A DNA stretch of 64,000 bases from Enorma phocaeensis. GTDB lineage: Bacteria; Actinomycetota; Coriobacteriia; Coriobacteriales; Coriobacteriaceae. Both the position numbers and the translations under genes were made by a program. Below are positions 1 through 7,773 of this stretch, in pieces (position 1 is the stretch's first letter; every line of letters starts with the position of its first letter). The notes under the pieces are model-generated. The model had not been told where the DNA came from and made no database searches. It was given only the letters and a program-made list of their open reading frames with translations. The DNA lies in assembly GCF_900186505.1 (NCBI RefSeq), contig NZ_LT891969.1, positions 470,853 to 534,852 of the forward strand. Direction: 5' to 3'.

Positions 1-106
1 CGCTGGCGAGGATCTCGCCCTGCCTGGTCACGTGGCACGCCCAATGGGAGAACTTCCCGACGTCGAGGCCTATTACGGCAGGGCAGGCGGTGGCTTCGGT
101 CAGCAT
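1..106 (-). CDS. IS110-family transposase, N-terminal part (cut by window edge)
   Basis: Only the first 35 codons are in the window; the gene runs off the left edge. The leftward reading frame starts at an ATG ending at 106, with GGAAGGA eight bases upstream. It encodes a short lead followed by VIGLDVGKFSHWACHVT, which resembles the first acidic motif (GIDVGK-x-x-H) of the RuvC-like DEDD domain of IS110/IS1111 recombinases. These enzymes act as DNA recombinases guided by an element-encoded bridge RNA (established for IS110). The catalytic serine domain would lie outside the window, so activity cannot be judged. Confidence 0.72.
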   Translation of the reverse strand, partial: MLTEATACPAVIGLDVGKFSHWACHVTRQGEILAS

Positions 107-406
107 GATGGTATCCTTCCAATCGTCGGTCGATCGGAATGCTGCCTCGCGCGACACCCACATTACCTGGCCGTGGCGCTCTTTGGTCGGAGGAGCCCGG
201 CAGTTTCCTATTAGTCGTCAGAAGCAGCGGCGCCCGCGTCGGCAACACCCCCCGGGCCCTCAAGGGGCAGGGGCATAAGGCCGTCCGCGGGCGCCCGATC
301 GGCAGTCCCTCGGGACATATGTCAATCGTAGTCCGACCGTCTAAGCGGATGGCTTAAGCGATTGGGCTAACTACTTCTCAAACTGTAATGGGGTACGCCT
401 CCTGAA
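107..406 (-). mobile_element. non-coding left end of the IS110-type element (boundary unresolved)
   Basis: This 300-base stretch lies between the IS110 transposase start and the LuxR-like reading frame. It contains no convincing coding sequence; small frames here are short and lack ribosome sites. It holds the long stem at 229-295. IS110 elements usually make no target duplication and have poor inverted repeats, so the outer boundary cannot be read from this sequence alone. It probably lies between about 340 and 406. Confidence 0.4.
229..295 (-). ncRNA. candidate IS110 bridge RNA core stem
   Basis: In the non-coding stretch just upstream of the IS110 transposase start, GGCGCCCGCG (229-238) is perfectly complementary to CGCGGGCGCC (286-295). 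The stem continues after a small asymmetric bulge with CGGC (240-243) pairing GCCG (280-283). The apical part holds C-rich and G-rich runs that could form further internal loops. IS110-group elements are known to encode their bridge RNA between the element end and the recombinase gene, which is exactly this position. Identification as a bridge RNA is inference; guide loops and element end were not located. Confidence 0.38.
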
Positions 407-1090
407 GTGACGGCCATGGCGACCTTCATCGGGAACGCCGCGAGCGCGCTATTGCACCTACCCGCGCCTAAATCCGTGCAAACCGCGCCCGACCTGCTTC
501 CGCTCCTGCCGCCTGGACTCAGGCTCTTCGCCTGTTATGTCAAGGCGCACCGCCTCTACCTCGAGGGCGCCTACGAGCAGAGCTACGGTATCGTGCTGGG
601 CGCCTTCGCCATGGCGGATGCGCTCTACCCCATACCTGCCATCTACCTGCACCTCGCGGCCGTCATGAGCCTCATGGCGCTCCGCCGCACCGACGAGGCG
701 CGCCAACACGTCCTCGCCGCCTGGGACATCGCGCGCCCGGACGGCCTCATTCAACCCTTCGGTGAGCACCACGGACTTCTGGGCGGTATGCTCGAGGCCG
801 CCATCAAGCCCGCGTGGCCGGACGACTTCAAGCGCATGATCGACATCACCTATCGCTTCAGTGCCGGCTGGCGGCGCGTCCACAACCCTTCGACCGCCGA
901 CGACGTGGCGGACAACCTCACCACCACCGAGTTCGCGGTCTGCATGCTCGCCTCGCGCGACTGGTCGAACGCCGAGATCGCCGAGCACATGGGTTTCTCG
1001 GTGAATCGCGTGAAGGAGTGCCTGTCCAACGCGTTCCGCAAGCTCGGGGTATCGAGCCGCAAAGACCTCGCGCAATTCATGTTAGCGTAG
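407..1090 (+). CDS. LuxR-type HTH regulator, probably 5'-truncated
   Basis: The 227-residue product has a helical N-terminal part (about residues 20-150, suggestive of TPR-like repeats as in MalT-type regulators) and a C-terminal LuxR/FixJ helix-turn-helix at about 165-225. That HTH includes LTTTEFAVCMLASRDWSNAEIAEHM and the NAFRKLGVSSRKDLAQ recognition region. No Shine-Dalgarno precedes the GTG at 407 or the ATG at 416, and an in-frame TAA sits at 386. With the IS110 end immediately upstream, the frame is more likely the 3' remainder of a longer regulator than a complete gene. DNA binding through the HTH would be retained; sensing would be lost. The ligand is unknown. Confidence 0.6.
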   Translation: MTAMATFIGNAASALLHLPAPKSVQTAPDLLPLLPPGLRLFACYVKAHRLYLEGAYEQSYGIVLGAFAMADALYPIPAIYLHLAAVMSLMALRRTDEARQHVLAAWDIARPDGLIQPFGEHHGLLGGMLEAAIKPAWPDDFKRMIDITYRFSAGWRRVHNPSTADDVADNLTTTEFAVCMLASRDWSNAEIAEHMGFSVNRVKECLSNAFRKLGVSSRKDLAQFMLA

Positions 1091-1163
1091 ACAGGTTTGC
1101 AGGTTCTCAGACAAGATGTGCGAGCGAATTTCCGTTCACCATACCTCCGTTCTCCCCACATTG

Positions 1164-1188
1164 CCCTTCCTGTCGGGTAGGGGAAGGG
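1164..1188 (+). other. hairpin in leader of the surface-protein gene
   Basis: CCCTTCC (1164-1170) can pair with GGAAGGG (1182-1188) across an 11-base loop, between the LuxR stop and the surface-protein start. There is no uridine tract after it, so it is not a convincing terminator. It may shape the leader of the downstream mRNA. No other feature was seen in 1091-1259. Confidence 0.25.
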
Positions 1189-1259
1189 GGTGCCTCATCC
1201 TCAACAATGGGTTCAGGACCTGTTGTGTCGACGGCTCATGCGCTGGGTGGAGGATGAAG

Positions 1260-2804
1260 ATGCTGAAAAGAACGATTGCGTCCCTGTTCGCTGCGGCACT
1301 TCTCTGTTTAGTCGCGCTCCCCGCCACGGCGCTGGCGGCGGGAGAGCACGACAGCCACAGCAACGGCTGGACGGAGTTTACGGCTGGCACCACCACCTTA
1401 TCCGGCGGCAGCTACTACCTGTCCGGCGATGTAGAGTACTCCGTCACCGAGTCCATCACCGTCAGTGGCGAGGTGATCCTCTGCCTCAACGGCCATAAGT
1501 TGGACCTGAACAAGCAGCATATTTCCGTGGGCAGCGGCGCAAGTCTTACCCTGTGCGACTGCTCCACCGGCGGTGTTCTCACCGGCGGTTCTGGCAGCAA
1601 CGGCGGCGGGGTGTATGTGGCCGGCGGCGGCACCTTTACAATGACCGGCGGCAGCATTGCCGGCAACACCGCCAACGCCGGCGGCGGAGTATATGTGGAC
1701 ATAGACGGCACATTCACTATGGAAGACGGCAGCATCAACAACAACCAGACCACCTCAGGTGGAGGTGGAGGGGTGATGGTTAACAAAGGCTCATTCACTC
1801 TGTCCGGCGGCTCCATCACCGGCAACACCACTAACAGCGATACTTTCGGTTACGGCGGCGGGGTGTGTCTATACGGCACCTTTTATCTGTCCGGTGATTC
1901 CATCATTCAAAACAATACGAAGGCTGGTGCCACCGACAACCTGTATTTAGGATGGAATACTATCAAAATCACCGGACCTCTGGGCGAAAACGCGCGCATT
2001 GGCGTGACCGCAGAAGGTGTCCCCCGCAGTTTCATCAGTGGGTGGAGCGACAATATGGCGGGCGAAAACCCGGCGGACTACTTCTCCTCAGACGGTGACG
2101 CCTGGGATATTGGTCTGAACGCCAACGGGGATGTGGTGCTGGGCAACCTGTGCACCATCATCACCCAGCCCGCAGATAAATCTGTGATCGAGGGCGAAAC
2201 CGCTACCTTTACCGTGAATGCCACCGGCAGCGAGCCGTTGTCCTATCAGTGGCAGCAAAGCATCGATAACGGAAATAACTGGACAAACATTGCCAGCGCA
2301 AACGCAGCCGAATATACCACGGGGAAAACCACAATGGACATGAGCGGCAACCAGTACCGTTGTATTGTGACCGGAGACGGCGGCGCTGTCATAAGCGACC
2401 CCGCGACCCTCACAGTCGCGCACGCCCACAAACCTGCCAGCGATTGGTCGAGCGACGCGGACGGACACTGGCACGAGTGCGCGGCCTGCGGCGACAGGCT
2501 TGACTACGCCGGGCATATGCGCACCGTCGAGAACGAAAAGAAGGCCACCTGCACCGATGAGGGCTACACCGGCGACACGGTCTGCTCCGTCTGCGGCTAC
2601 GTGATCGCAAAGGGCGAGACGATCCCCGCCACCGGCCATAGCTACCAAGACGGCGTCTGCACGGTCTGCGGCGCTGAAGAGCCTGCCAAGAACGAGGAAA
2701 CCATCCCCGCCACGGGCGATGTAGCGCCTTTGGTTTGCGCGCTTGCTGGGATCTCCGGCATAGCGCTCGTCGTCACCGGCCTCCGCAAGAGAACGTCCCG
2801 GTAG
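1260..2804 (+). CDS. secreted mosaic surface protein with sortase-type C-terminus
   Basis: I chose ATG 1260 because GGTGGAGG lies six bases upstream; the reading frame itself is open from 1116. The 514-residue product starts with a signal peptide (about 1-26, ending ALPATALA). Glycine-rich repeats of the GGGVYV...GGSI type follow (roughly 70-240), typical of parallel beta-helix, pectin-lyase-like folds. An Ig-like module comes next (about 300-385, TIITQPADKSVIEGETATF and SYQWQ), then a Cys-rich part with WHECAACG, CSVCG and CTVCG. The end has IPATGD (482-487), a hydrophobic segment and a basic tail LRKRTSR, a variant of the LPXTG sorting signal. It is likely a wall-anchored adhesin or sugar-binding protein; the ligand is unknown. 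The repeat region has codon use unlike the flanks, suggesting transfer. Confidence 0.8.
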   Translation: MLKRTIASLFAAALLCLVALPATALAAGEHDSHSNGWTEFTAGTTTLSGGSYYLSGDVEYSVTESITVSGEVILCLNGHKLDLNKQHISVGSGASLTLCDCSTGGVLTGGSGSNGGGVYVAGGGTFTMTGGSIAGNTANAGGGVYVDIDGTFTMEDGSINNNQTTSGGGGGVMVNKGSFTLSGGSITGNTTNSDTFGYGGGVCLYGTFYLSGDSIIQNNTKAGATDNLYLGWNTIKITGPLGENARIGVTAEGVPRSFISGWSDNMAGENPADYFSSDGDAWDIGLNANGDVVLGNLCTIITQPADKSVIEGETATFTVNATGSEPLSYQWQQSIDNGNNWTNIASANAAEYTTGKTTMDMSGNQYRCIVTGDGGAVISDPATLTVAHAHKPASDWSSDADGHWHECAACGDRLDYAGHMRTVENEKKATCTDEGYTGDTVCSVCGYVIAKGETIPATGHSYQDGVCTVCGAEEPAKNEETIPATGDVAPLVCALAGISGIALVVTGLRKRTSR

Positions 2805-2921
2805 AGCTATTCGTACAGCCTTCGATATGCCTAACGTCTGGAATACGCTACACAAAACCGAGTAATGTCGCAGATATCAGACGTTGGCTACATGGTCGTT
2901 GCCAGTTTTCTAAATTCATGC

Positions 2922-2950
2922 TTGGCAGCGGAGGAGTAGCGTGGTACTAT
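2922..2950 (+). promoter_or_regulatory. sigma70-type promoter of tRNA-Val
   Basis: TTGGCA at 2922-2927 and TACTAT at 2945-2950 are separated by 17 bases. Transcription would start near 2957, about 15 bases before the tRNA. Apart from this, nothing recognisable was seen in 2805-2921. Confidence 0.7.
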
Positions 2951-2971
2951 AACTTTCGCTGAAAAGCACAA

Positions 2972-3046
2972 GGGCGTTTGGCTCAGGGGTAGAGCACTTC
3001 CTTCACACGGAAGGGGTCACAAGTTCAAATCTTGTAACGCCCACCA
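2972..3046 (+). tRNA. tRNA-Val (anticodon CAC)
   Basis: This is a complete 75-base cloverleaf with encoded CCA. The acceptor arm GGGCGTT pairs with AACGCCC. The anticodon stem CTTCC/GGAAG encloses the loop TTCACAC, giving anticodon CAC (reads GUG). The T-arm contains GTTCAAAT and the discriminator base is A. It has its own promoter upstream and a rho-independent terminator directly downstream, so it is a monocistronic unit. Confidence 0.95.
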
Positions 3047-3057
3047 GAACATGAATG

Positions 3058-3086
3058 GGGCCGGGGAGCAATCGCCGGCCCTTTTT
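3058..3086 (+). terminator. rho-independent terminator after tRNA-Val
   Basis: The stem GGGCCGG (3058-3064) / CCGGCCC (3075-3081) with a ten-base loop is followed directly by five T (3082-3086). It sits twelve bases after the tRNA end and before the ABC-F gene. Confidence 0.85.
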
Positions 3087-3141
3087 CTTATCGAGCCGTT
3101 CACAGTGCGAATGCACTGCGCGTTGGGTGCGGGGTGAACAG

Positions 3142-5160
3142 ATGATCCTCAATGTAGACAAGATCGAGAAGAGCTTCGGTGTGCGTACGCTCTTTTCCGG
3201 TGCTTCCTTTCAGGTGAATCCCGGCGACCGCTTTGCGCTTGTGGGACCCAACGGCGCCGGCAAGACCACGCTTCTAAAGATCATCATGGGACTCGATACC
3301 GCCGACGGCGGCTCCATCACGTTCGCGAAGGACGTGAACGTGGGCTACCTCGAGCAGGAGACGAAGCTCGCAAGCGACGTGCCCGTGATCGACGAGGTCA
3401 TGGCCGCTGCGCACGAGATTCGCGAGCTCGGCGAGCGCGCTGAGGCCCTGCAGCTCAAGATCGCCGAAGCGGGGGAGACGGGCGAGGTGCCGAGCGCGCT
3501 TCTCGATGAATACGGCCGCGTGCAGGACCGCTTCGAGGGGCTCGGAGGCTACGAGCTCGAGAGCAACGCCCGCCAGATCCTCGCCGGTCTGGGCTTTCCC
3601 GTCGAGGACTTCAATAAGCCCTGCGCCGAGTTCTCGGGCGGCTGGCAGATGCGCATCGCGCTCGCGAAGCTGTTCCTCCGCCATCCTGATCTGCTGCTTC
3701 TGGATGAGCCTACGAACCACCTCGACCTCGAGAGCGTTCAGTGGCTGCGGTCTTTCATCGCAAACTACGAGGGCGCTGTGCTCATCGTCTCCCATGACCG
3801 CGCCTTCATGGATGCCTGCGTGGATCATGTGGCTGCGCTCGAGAACCGCCGTATCACGGTCTACACCGGCAACTACAGCTCCTATCTCAAGCAGCGCGAG
3901 GACAACCTCGAGCAGATGCGCGCCAAGCGCGCAGCACAGGAGCGCGAGATCGCCCATATGCAGGTCTTCGTCGACAAGTTCCGCTACAAGCCCACCAAGG
4001 CGGCGCAGGCTCAGGAGCGCATGAAGCGCATCGAGCAGATCAAGAGCGAGCTCGTCATCCTTCCCGAGGGCCATAAGCACGTTGACTTCAAGTTCCCCGA
4101 TCCACCGCGCTCGGGCGACATGGTCGTGAAGCTCGAGGGCGTGTCGAAGTCCTATGCGGACAAGCATGTCTACAGCGGCATCGACCTTACGCTCTATCGG
4201 GGCGACCATGTGGCGCTCGTGGGCCCCAACGGCGCTGGCAAGTCGACGCTTCTCAAGATGCTTGCCGGCGTCGAGCAGCCAACCGCCGGTAGACGCGAGC
4301 TTGGAGTGAACGTGGGCGTCGCCTACTATGCCCAGCATCAGCTGGAAGGCCTGAAGGAATCCAACACCGTGCTGCAGGAGATTGACTCCGTTGCCCCTAC
4401 GTGGACGGTTCCCCAGCAGCGGAGCCTCCTCGGCGCATTCCTCTTCTCGGGCGAAGACGTCGACAAGCGCGTCGGCGTGCTCTCCGGAGGCGAGCGAGCG
4501 CGTCTCGCCCTCGCCAAGATGCTCGTTGCGCCTGAGGCCTTGCTCTGCCTCGACGAGCCCACCAACCATCTCGACATCGACTCGGTGGACATGCTCGAGA
4601 ACGCGCTCAAGAGCTTCCCCGGCACCCTCGTCCTCATCTCCCACGACGAGCATCTCGTGCGCTCGGTGGCAAATCGCGTCGTCGACATCCGCGATGGGAA
4701 GATGACCGTCATCGATGGCGACTACGACTACTACCTCTTCAAGCGGGAGGACCTGGCCCAGCGCGCCCTCCAAGAGCGCGAGGAGGCCAAGCCGGCACCG
4801 CATGGAGCCGAGGGCTCCAGAACGCTCCGTCGCCATCATGAGGCATCCGAGCAGCCTGTCCGTGAAGGTAAGAAGACCAAGGAGCAGCGCCGAGAGGAGG
4901 CTGAGGCTCGAGCCGCGCTGAACAAGCGCCTCAAGCCCTTGAAAGACCGTCTGAAGAAGGTCGAGGCCGAGCTGGAACGCAAGCGCGCCCGATATGATGA
5001 GCTCATGGAGCTGATGGCATCTGAGGAGCTCTATGCCGACCAAGCGAGGTTCAACGACGCTTTAGGGGAATATAACGGCCTGAAGCAGGCCATACCCGTC
5101 CTCGAGGACGAATGGCTCGAGCTCTCTACCAACATCGAGGAGGAAACAGCACGTGGGTAG
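3142..5160 (+). CDS. ABC-F family ATPase (Uup-like)
   Basis: This is a soluble protein of 672 residues with two ATP-binding cassettes and no membrane segments, as in ABC-F ribosome-associated factors. Cassette 1 has Walker A GPNGAGKTT (about 35-43), signature FSGGWQ and Walker B LLLLDEPTNHLD. Cassette 2 has GPNGAGKST, LSGGERARLAL and LLCLDEPTNHLD. Between them lies the charged P-site interaction linker (KQREDNLEQMRAKR region). The C-terminus is a basic, probably coiled-coil extension, as in Uup. ATG 3142 is preferred because the family starts with a short strand (MILNVDKIEKSFG); the upstream in-frame extension covers the tRNA terminator. It likely helps stalled or assembling ribosomes; antibiotic protection is not indicated by the sequence. 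It overlaps the next gene by eight bases. Confidence 0.9.
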   Translation: MILNVDKIEKSFGVRTLFSGASFQVNPGDRFALVGPNGAGKTTLLKIIMGLDTADGGSITFAKDVNVGYLEQETKLASDVPVIDEVMAAAHEIRELGERAEALQLKIAEAGETGEVPSALLDEYGRVQDRFEGLGGYELESNARQILAGLGFPVEDFNKPCAEFSGGWQMRIALAKLFLRHPDLLLLDEPTNHLDLESVQWLRSFIANYEGAVLIVSHDRAFMDACVDHVAALENRRITVYTGNYSSYLKQREDNLEQMRAKRAAQEREIAHMQVFVDKFRYKPTKAAQAQERMKRIEQIKSELVILPEGHKHVDFKFPDPPRSGDMVVKLEGVSKSYADKHVYSGIDLTLYRGDHVALVGPNGAGKSTLLKMLAGVEQPTAGRRELGVNVGVAYYAQHQLEGLKESNTVLQEIDSVAPTWTVPQQRSLLGAFLFSGEDVDKRVGVLSGGERARLALAKMLVAPEALLCLDEPTNHLDIDSVDMLENALKSFPGTLVLISHDEHLVRSVANRVVDIRDGKMTVIDGDYDYYLFKREDLAQRALQEREEAKPAPHGAEGSRTLRRHHEASEQPVREGKKTKEQRREEAEARAALNKRLKPLKDRLKKVEAELERKRARYDELMELMASEELYADQARFNDALGEYNGLKQAIPVLEDEWLELSTNIEEETARG

Positions 5161-5449
5161 TAGAAATGCGGCAGCGGTTGCGCTCGCGGTTCTCTCTTGG
5201 ATATTCAGGTTCGCGGCCATCGCGCTTTGCCTCATCGTCATCGTGCTTTGCTTCTCGGGCCTCGTTGCCAAGCTCAACATCGTTGGCTTCATCGTCGACC
5301 TCTCGCGGGCACTGCCCGCCGCGATCGCGGGATGGGGCGTGATCGCCTCGCCCTTCGGCGGGGTGTTCCGCTTCGACTTCGCCTTGGTGGCACTTGCCTG
5401 CTTCATACTCGACTATGTCTGCCAGCGCGCCTCGCGCCTCGTACGGTAG
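5153..5449 (+). CDS. small two-helix membrane protein, unknown function
   Basis: A 98-residue product starts at GTG 5153 with AGGAGGAAA upstream, overlapping the end of the ABC-F gene and so probably translationally coupled to it. Two long hydrophobic segments are visible (about 7-45 and 58-90), separated by a short loop with a Pro-Phe-Gly-Gly turn. I recognise no family motif. It is followed after eight bases by a membrane metalloprotease, so it may belong to the same transcription unit. Confidence 0.6.
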   Translation: MGSRNAAAVALAVLSWIFRFAAIALCLIVIVLCFSGLVAKLNIVGFIVDLSRALPAAIAGWGVIASPFGGVFRFDFALVALACFILDYVCQRASRLVR

Positions 5450-5457
5450 GGGGCGCC

Positions 5458-6132
5458 ATGGACCGTATCATCTCGCTGCTGCTCTCTGCTGTCGCGGTCA
5501 TCTTAGGTATCGTCGTGCACGAGAGCGCCCATGCTCTCGCAGCGTATCTTCTTGGTGATTCCACGGCACGTTCCCGTGGGCGCTTCTCGTTGAACCCGTT
5601 AAACCACATCGATCCGTTCGGCACGGTGGTCTTACCGCTTCTGCTCATGCTCGCGGGTGGACCGGTCTTCGCCTACGCCAAGCCCGTCCCGGTATACCTT
5701 GGCAATCTCAAGAACCCTAAACGCGACGAGGTGCTTGTCGCCCTTGCTGGACCGGTTTCCAACATCTTGCTCGCAGCTGTCGCCGCAGCGCTCTATGGCA
5801 TGCTCAGGCCCGCGCTTCTCGCCGGGGCGCTTAGCTTCCAGCTCGCCTCGCTTCTAGCCTCCTTCTTCATCACCGCGCTGCTCACCAACCTCTCCCTCGC
5901 CTTCTTCAACCTCATCCCCTTGCCGCCTCTCGACGGTTCGACCATCATCGTGCCCTTCCTCAAAGGCGATGCACTGCGCATCTATCGGCGCATTCAGGCT
6001 TACGCGATGCCCATCCTCATCGTCGTGCTGTACCTGCTGCCCTCGTTCACGGGGATCGACCTCATCGGCATCTATTTCGATATCACGGTGTATCCGCTTG
6101 CAAACTGGATGCTCTCATTCGTGCTCGGCTGA
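5458..6132 (+). CDS. site-2-protease family (M50) membrane metalloprotease
   Basis: The 224-residue polytopic protein carries HESAH (HExxH zinc site) in its first membrane segment at about residues 19-23. The M50 second motif FNLIPLPPLDGS, which supplies the third metal ligand, lies near residue 150. It lacks a PDZ domain and is short, like the compact M50B peptidases (YwhC type) rather than RseP. It would cleave substrates within the membrane. The substrate is unknown. The start MDRIISLLLS at 5458 puts the HExxH helix where the family has it; the upstream extension of this frame runs antisense-like through the small membrane protein. Confidence 0.88.
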   Translation: MDRIISLLLSAVAVILGIVVHESAHALAAYLLGDSTARSRGRFSLNPLNHIDPFGTVVLPLLLMLAGGPVFAYAKPVPVYLGNLKNPKRDEVLVALAGPVSNILLAAVAAALYGMLRPALLAGALSFQLASLLASFFITALLTNLSLAFFNLIPLPPLDGSTIIVPFLKGDALRIYRRIQAYAMPILIVVLYLLPSFTGIDLIGIYFDITVYPLANWMLSFVLG

Positions 6133-6206
6133 TGGTGCGCTAAACTTACTCAGTTGAAACGCTTACGTGGGCGCATTGAGCTCAAGAGGGCATATGGGGG
6201 AGGGAC

Positions 6207-7016
6207 ATGTCGTACCGGGTCACCACGCAGGTATATTCAGGGCCGTTCGATCTGTTGCTCCAGCTTGTTTCCCGCCAGAAGGTCGACATCGGGGCTATAT
6301 CCATCTCCGAGGTGACCGAGCAGTACCTCGAGGAAGTGGAGCGCCTCGAAGCGCTCGACCTCGACGTTGCAAGCGACTTCTTGCTCGTGGCGGCGACGCT
6401 CCTCGACATCAAGGCCGCCTCGCTCGTTCCCGATGAAGGACCTCGTACGGTTGAGGACGACGACAGTGACGATGACGAGCTCGCAAGCCTCGATGGAGAC
6501 GCCCTGCGCGAAGTGCTCATCCAGCGCCTGATCGCATACAAGCAGTTCAAGGCCGCCGCTGCCGCGCTCGGTTCCCGCATGGAGGCGGAGCGCCGCATGC
6601 ATCCGCGCGTTGCTGGTCCCGACCCCGAGTTCTTGGGCCTCATGCCCGATTACCTCGCCGGTATCACCTTGCGCGGCCTCGCGGTCATCTGCGCGGATCT
6701 GGACAGCCGCCGCGAGACGTTCCTCCTCGAGGCGGAGCATGTGGCCCCCAAGCGCCTCCCGCTCGAGCTCACCGTGGCCTCGGTCGACCGATTCACCATG
6801 GCTCGTCCTACCACGACCTTCCGCGAGCTCCTCGATGAGGGAGCAACCACCGAGCAGCTCGTCGCAACCTTCCTTGCTATCCTCGAACTTGCTAAACGCG
6901 GGTCGGTCACGCTTGCGCAAGACGAGAACTTCGGCGAGATCCAGATCGAGCGCGTAGAGGGCGCGCCGGCTTATCACCCAGGTGATGCCCTTGCTATCGA
7001 GGAGACCGACGAATGA
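6207..7016 (+). CDS. scpA: segregation and condensation protein A
   Basis: The kleisin subunit of the bacterial SMC-ScpAB complex, 269 residues. It opens with the family hallmark YSGPFDLLLQLV (about 10-21), which forms the SMC-neck-binding helical domain. DVASDFLLVAATLLDIKAASLVP follows, with an acidic linker (DDDSDDDE, about 88-95) and a C-terminal winged-helix region that binds the SMC head. AGGGAC precedes ATG 6207. scpB follows, the usual pairing. SMC itself is not in this window. Confidence 0.95.
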   Translation: MSYRVTTQVYSGPFDLLLQLVSRQKVDIGAISISEVTEQYLEEVERLEALDLDVASDFLLVAATLLDIKAASLVPDEGPRTVEDDDSDDDELASLDGDALREVLIQRLIAYKQFKAAAAALGSRMEAERRMHPRVAGPDPEFLGLMPDYLAGITLRGLAVICADLDSRRETFLLEAEHVAPKRLPLELTVASVDRFTMARPTTTFRELLDEGATTEQLVATFLAILELAKRGSVTLAQDENFGEIQIERVEGAPAYHPGDALAIEETDE

Positions 7017-7062
7017 TGGCTTCGTTCCCGCACCCCCTTTCTATCTCCCCGGGAGGCCCAAG

Positions 7063-7773
7063 ATGAAGGACTTGGACAACTTGAACCCACTCTCGCCCAA
7101 GGCTGCCCTCGAGGCGCTGCTCCTGGTGTCGAGCGACCCGGTAAGCGCGAGCGCCCTTGCGCAGGCCATCGACATCACACCGGGAGAATGCGCTTCGCTT
7201 CTGGCTGAGCTCAAGGTAGAGTACGAGGAGGCGGAGCGAGGCTTCCAGCTACGTGAGGTCGCAGGGGGCTGGCGCTTGTTCACCCATCCCGCCTACCACG
7301 ACCAAGTTGAGTCGTTCGTGCTTTCATGGGACACCCAGAAGCTTTCGCAGGCTGCTTTGGAGACGCTCGCCGTCATCGCGTACCATCAGCCGGTCACGCG
7401 TGAGACGGTGAAGGGCATCCGTGGCGTCAATTCCGATGGCGTCATCTCGTCGCTCGTTGACAAGGGGCTCGTCCGCGAGATGGGGCGCGATGCGGAGCGC
7501 GGCCAGGCGATCCTGTACGGTACGACCAACGCCTTCTTGGAGAAGTTCGGCCTTCGCTCCACCCGCGACCTTCCCGATCTCGAGCAATTTGCACCCGATG
7601 AGCAAGCGCGTCATTTCATTCGCGAGCGCCTGTCCGGCAGGTCCATCCAATCCACGCTGGAAGAGGCCGACCAGGATCTCGAAGAGGAACACGAGCTGAT
7701 CGATGATGCCTATGACGAGGACGACGACCTCATGATCGTGGGCAATGCGACGGATGAGGAATTCGATGACTGA
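7063..7773 (+). CDS. scpB: segregation and condensation protein B
   Basis: Partner of ScpA in chromosome condensation, with tandem winged helices. The 236-residue form from ATG 7063 is chosen because GGGAGG lies six bases upstream and MKDLDNLNPL leads straight into the family start; the longer frame from 6982 overlaps scpA. Family blocks are clear: ALEALLLVSSDPVS, QLREVAGGWRLFT, LSQAALETLAVIAYHQPVTR and IRGVNSDGVI. A long acidic tail (DEDDDLMIVGNATDEEFDD) ends the protein. Its stop overlaps the next start. Confidence 0.95.
   Translation: MKDLDNLNPLSPKAALEALLLVSSDPVSASALAQAIDITPGECASLLAELKVEYEEAERGFQLREVAGGWRLFTHPAYHDQVESFVLSWDTQKLSQAALETLAVIAYHQPVTRETVKGIRGVNSDGVISSLVDKGLVREMGRDAERGQAILYGTTNAFLEKFGLRSTRDLPDLEQFAPDEQARHFIRERLSGRSIQSTLEEADQDLEEEHELIDDAYDEDDDLMIVGNATDEEFDD

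Noticed and set aside
2088..2855. 255-codon antisense frame in the surface-protein gene
   Set aside because: No motifs or start site; the forward frame has signal peptide and anchor.
3274..5043. 589-codon open frame antisense to the ABC-F gene
   Set aside because: Mirror of the real gene's codon pattern; no recognisable motifs, and the forward protein is unmistakable.
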